NCBI RefSeq assembly: GCF_000012385.1
Contig: NC_007940.1
Coordinates: forward strand, 1,240,001-1,304,000
Source: Rickettsia bellii RML369-C
Lineage (GTDB): Bacteria; Pseudomonadota; Alphaproteobacteria; Rickettsiales; Rickettsiaceae
Reading direction: 5' to 3'
Length of the DNA: 64,000 nucleotides
Positions 61,098-64,000 of the stretch are shown here, one piece after another. Below the pieces are notes generated by a model that had not been told where the DNA came from, made no database searches, and worked only from the letters and a program-made list of their open reading frames with translations. Numbering within the stretch: the stretch's first letter is position 1; every line of letters starts with the position of its first letter. The translations under genes were made by a program, and so were the position numbers.

Positions 61098-63713
61098 CTA
61101 ATGTATTTCCATCCAATTATTACCAGCTCTAATTTCGGTAATAATTGGTACATCCATATTGGTAGAATTTTCCATAATTTGTTTGATAATAGGCATTATC
61201 GTTTCTATTTCATCTATTGGTGCTTCAAATAGTAACTCATCGTGAATTTGCAACACTAACCTAGTTTTGAGTTTACGCTTCTCTATTTCTCTATCAAGTA
61301 GGGTCATCGCTATTTTGATTATATCGGCATTAGTCCCTTGAATCGGGGCATTAATAGCGGCACGCTCGGCAAATTGCTTGAGTCTTTTATCATTAATTAG
61401 CGGCACAAAACATTTACGTCCGAAGAAATCAGTAACATATCCATTTGCTTGAGCAAAGCTTTTAGTCGCTTCCATATATTCCTGCACGCCCTTATATTCA
61501 GCAAAATATTTTTTGATATATTCGGCAGCTTCGGTATTACTAACATTTAGCTGCTTTGCAAGCCCGAAAGCACTTATTCCGTAAATAATACCAAAATTTA
61601 TAGCTTTTGCTTTACGTCTATGTTCGCTAGTTAACTCCTCTTTTTGTAAATTGAAGATCTGGCAAGCAGTTTGGGTATGGATATCATCTTTATTAATAAA
61701 TGCTTGTTTTAAAGCCTTTATATCCGCAATATGGCTTAATATTCTAAGCTCTATTTGCGAGTAATCCGCTGATATTAATTTATAGCCTTGCTCTGCAACA
61801 AAAGCTTGCCTGATTTTATTCCCCTCCCCTGATCTAATAGGTACATTTTGCAAATTAGGCTCTTGTGAGCTAAGCCGTCCTGTAGTAGTGGAAGTTTGCA
61901 AAAAAGTGGTATGAATCCGACGAGTTATATTATCTATTTGCTTTGGCAGACTATCAGTATAAGTATTTTTTAGCTTGGTAAGTTGACGCCATCTTAGCAA
62001 TAAATCCGCAATAGGATAACCCTGCTCGCTAAGCTTTTCGAGTATATCAGCCCCTGTTGAATAGGAATTTGCTTTAGCTGAAGTTTTACCGAATGGTAAT
62101 TGCATCTTTTCAAATAAAATTTCACCTAATTGTTTTGGTGAACCAATATTGAACTTCATGCCACTTAAAACAAAAATTTCTTCCTCAAGCTTTAATATTT
62201 CTGCTCCAAATTCGCTAGATAACTGATTTAAATAATTCGCATCTACCTTTATGCCAGCTTTTTCCATTTTATCTATTACAAAGCAAACAGGTAAATCGAT
62301 TTCTTTATAAATTCTAAAAGCCTTGTTATCTTTAAGCTCTAAAATAGTTTGCTGATAAAGATCGATAAAGCCTACTACTATTTTTGCTGCCTCTTCTATT
62401 GTTGCTTCTTTTTCTACAGCTTCAAATAGATTTTTTTGCGGCAGACCTGCGGATAGTGCATAATTCATTAACTCTAAATCTTCGATTGCTGTAATTTGCT
62501 GTGCCCTACTAGCATAAAATTTCAGCAGAGGTTTTAGTGAATAAGTGATTTTCTTTATTGACTGGTCAGTTAGTAAATTAAAAATAATATCTGTAAACCA
62601 TTCATTATCAGCCTTAGAATTATAAGTAAAAAGATTATTAGCCTCATTTGAGATTTTAATAATATAAGCTTGATTTTTTAGGGATAAAATAAATGCAATA
62701 TTAGCTCCTTTATTCTGCAATATATATATTCCAAATATCCCTACTTTTTTAGCCTTTTCAGCGAAAGCTTCAAGCTCAGCTTTATTACTGATATCTTTTA
62801 TCTCTACGGCTTTTTCTTCTATTACTTCTTTATGTTCACTAATTTTAATGTCAAATAAATTCTCTGCTCTTTTATATAAAGATTTAAAGCCATATTCATG
62901 TAGAAACTCTGTTAATTTATTATGATCAGGTGGCGACCATTCCAGAGCATCTAGCTTGAAATCCATGTCAACATTATAATCTAGTCCAATTAACTGCCAT
63001 GAGATTAGAGCAGCTTCTTTTGAGTTTTGTAGCGTCTCACGTTGTTTTATGCTTGAAACTTGCTCTAGGGAATTAAAGATATTCTCAACTGTACCAAACT
63101 GGGTAATAAGGCTGCTTGCGGTTTTTGGTCCTATTGACGGCACACCAGGGATATTATCAGATTTATCACCGATTAAAGCCATCACCTCACGTAATTTATC
63201 AGAAGTAACGCCGAATTTTTCAACAACATTATCTTCTGTAATATATTTGGCTTTTAGCGGGTCATATATTTTTACATTGTCATTCATTAATTGCAATAGA
63301 TCTTTATCAGAAGATATGACCACTACTTCTTCCCCAATAGAAGCAGTTTTAGCAGCAAAAGTTGCTATGATATCATCAGCTTCAAAGCCATTTTTTTCTA
63401 AAATTGGGAAGTTTAAATTTCTTGCAACATCACGTACTAATGGCAATTGTGCAATCAAATCCTCAGGCGGTGGTGGACGATTAGCTTTATATTCAGGATA
63501 AATTTCATGACGGAAATTTTTCCCACCACTGTCAAACACTACTGCTGCATGCTTCGGCTTAAAGTCATTAAGTAGCTTTAGCAACATTGACGTAAAGCCG
63601 TAAAGAGCCCCTACAGGCTCACCTTTTGGGGAAGTTAAAGGCTGTTGTGCATAATAGGCTCTGAAAACAAATCCGTATCCGTCTATAAGCAGTAAAGTAT
63701 TTTTCTTGGTCAT
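61098..63713 (-). CDS. polA: DNA polymerase I
   Basis: An 871-residue repair and Okazaki-fragment polymerase. The N-terminal 5'-3' exonuclease (residues 1-290) has [15 protein letters not shown] and [12 protein letters not shown] and [18 protein letters not shown]. The central domain is in the place of a 3'-5' exonuclease but lacks its acidic motifs. The C-terminal polymerase has [30 protein letters not shown] and [11 protein letters not shown]. No palindromic element is inserted in this copy. Confidence 0.97.
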   Translation of the reverse strand: MTKKNTLLLIDGYGFVFRAYYAQQPLTSPKGEPVGALYGFTSMLLKLLNDFKPKHAAVVFDSGGKNFRHEIYPEYKANRPPPPEDLIAQLPLVRDVARNLNFPILEKNGFEADDIIATFAAKTASIGEEVVVISSDKDLLQLMNDNVKIYDPLKAKYITEDNVVEKFGVTSDKLREVMALIGDKSDNIPGVPSIGPKTASSLITQFGTVENIFNSLEQVSSIKQRETLQNSKEAALISWQLIGLDYNVDMDFKLDALEWSPPDHNKLTEFLHEYGFKSLYKRAENLFDIKISEHKEVIEEKAVEIKDISNKAELEAFAEKAKKVGIFGIYILQNKGANIAFILSLKNQAYIIKISNEANNLFTYNSKADNEWFTDIIFNLLTDQSIKKITYSLKPLLKFYASRAQQITAIEDLELMNYALSAGLPQKNLFEAVEKEATIEEAAKIVVGFIDLYQQTILELKDNKAFRIYKEIDLPVCFVIDKMEKAGIKVDANYLNQLSSEFGAEILKLEEEIFVLSGMKFNIGSPKQLGEILFEKMQLPFGKTSAKANSYSTGADILEKLSEQGYPIADLLLRWRQLTKLKNTYTDSLPKQIDNITRRIHTTFLQTSTTTGRLSSQEPNLQNVPIRSGEGNKIRQAFVAEQGYKLISADYSQIELRILSHIADIKALKQAFINKDDIHTQTACQIFNLQKEELTSEHRRKAKAINFGIIYGISAFGLAKQLNVSNTEAAEYIKKYFAEYKGVQEYMEATKSFAQANGYVTDFFGRKCFVPLINDKRLKQFAERAAINAPIQGTNADIIKIAMTLLDREIEKRKLKTRLVLQIHDELLFEAPIDEIETIMPIIKQIMENSTNMDVPIITEIRAGNNWMEIH

Positions 63714-63822
63714 TTTGTACGAAGATTAAAGATAAATGATAATATAATAATGAATTAAGATCCTGATTTCAATTTAAGAATTTTACTCCTCTTTTTTTTA
63801 ATCTCTGCTATATTCTATAAAT

Positions 63823-63903
63823 GTCCTTAGTGTCATCTAGTTGCTTCGATGTCATTCCCGCTTAAGGCTTGCTTGCGTAGATCGAAAAACGCCCTCGGTG
63901 TCA
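63823..63903. repeat. RPE linker fragments before the transposase tail
   Basis: GTGTCATCTAGTTGCTTCGA, GTCATTCCCGCTTAAGGCTT and GCGTAGATCGAAAAACGCCC follow one another, pieces of family A arms and linkers as elsewhere in the window. They end directly at the stop codon of the transposase fragment. Confidence 0.6.
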
Positions 63904-64000
63904 TCAACTATGTTTTAAATTAAAAAGAAGAGATTTTAATTTAGCATTAGCGATGACAATAATTTTACGCATTAAAGCGGTAAGAGCGACCATTTTCTTT
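63904..64000 (-). mobile_element. 3' end of an IS110-type transposase gene
   Basis: The minus-strand frame entering from the right edge reads KKMVALTALMRKIIVIANAK, then LKSLLFNLKHS and TGA at 63904-63906. Val-Ala-Leu-x-Ala-x-Met-Arg-Lys-x-x-x-x-x-Asn-Ala near the C terminus is typical of IS110/IS1111 (DEDD) transposases. Only the last 31 codons are in the window, so completeness cannot be judged. Confidence 0.65.

Noticed and set aside
63049..63501. A 150-codon open frame antisense to polA
   Set aside because: Shadow of the conserved 5'-3' exonuclease domain on the other strand.

Overview
The window is a strongly AT-rich chromosomal segment of a Rickettsia. The evidence is the fused rpsL-rpsG-fusA-trnW-secE-nusG-rplKAJL-rpoBC block without tuf, Rickettsia-type small genes, and many Rickettsia palindromic elements (RPEs) both between genes and inside open reading frames. 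It is not a reduced typhus-group chromosome, judging by the number of RPEs, toxin-antitoxin pairs and decaying accessory genes. The species cannot be fixed from the sequence. RpoB carries Leu at residue 973, which as I recall is typical of naturally rifampicin-resistant spotted-fever rickettsiae.

Layout. 1-2.1 kb: the C-terminal half of an RND efflux permease and a DUF378 membrane protein. 2.2-17.7 kb (minus strand): the transcription/translation block, read in the order rpsL, rpsG, fusA, tRNA-Trp, secE, nusG, rplK, rplA, rplJ, rplL, rpoB, rpoC. 18.0-22.3 kb: an amino-acid ABC permease and sdhCDA, with a ParD/ParE-like toxin-antitoxin pair between sdhD and sdhA. 22.4-27.0 kb: trhO, degP and hflC/hflK. 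27.0-29.9 kb (plus): mrp, an ELM1-like gene with two RPE insertions, and a MNT/HEPN pair. 30.0-37.1 kb (minus): trmJ-like, ruvC, era, a broken TPR gene, rnc, lepB, nuoF, secF. 37.2-41 kb: gapR-like, a frameshifted orphan, and lpxA-fabZ-lpxD. 41-46.8 kb: an accessory island with a candidate structured RNA, duplicated gene fragments, a Phd/RelE pair, a patatin phospholipase, sodB and a frameshifted poly-Thr gene. 47-54.5 kb: deacetylase, dusB, tRNA-Phe, a frameshifted DUF3800 gene, folC, bioY, an SspA/GST-like gene and rnpB. 54.6-64 kb: ppdK, a 1102-residue repeat protein behind a near-ideal promoter, polA, and at the right edge the tail of an IS110-type transposase.

The core genes supply transcription, translation, secretion, lipid A, respiration and DNA repair. 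The accessory genes are toxin-antitoxin pairs, a secreted-type phospholipase and a large repeat protein that could act on the host; several others are decaying through single nonsense or frameshift changes. RPEs dominate the spacers. They form at least four sequence families here, one copy is nested in another, and their ends repeatedly provide stop codons, C-terminal residues or spurious upstream start codons to neighbouring genes.
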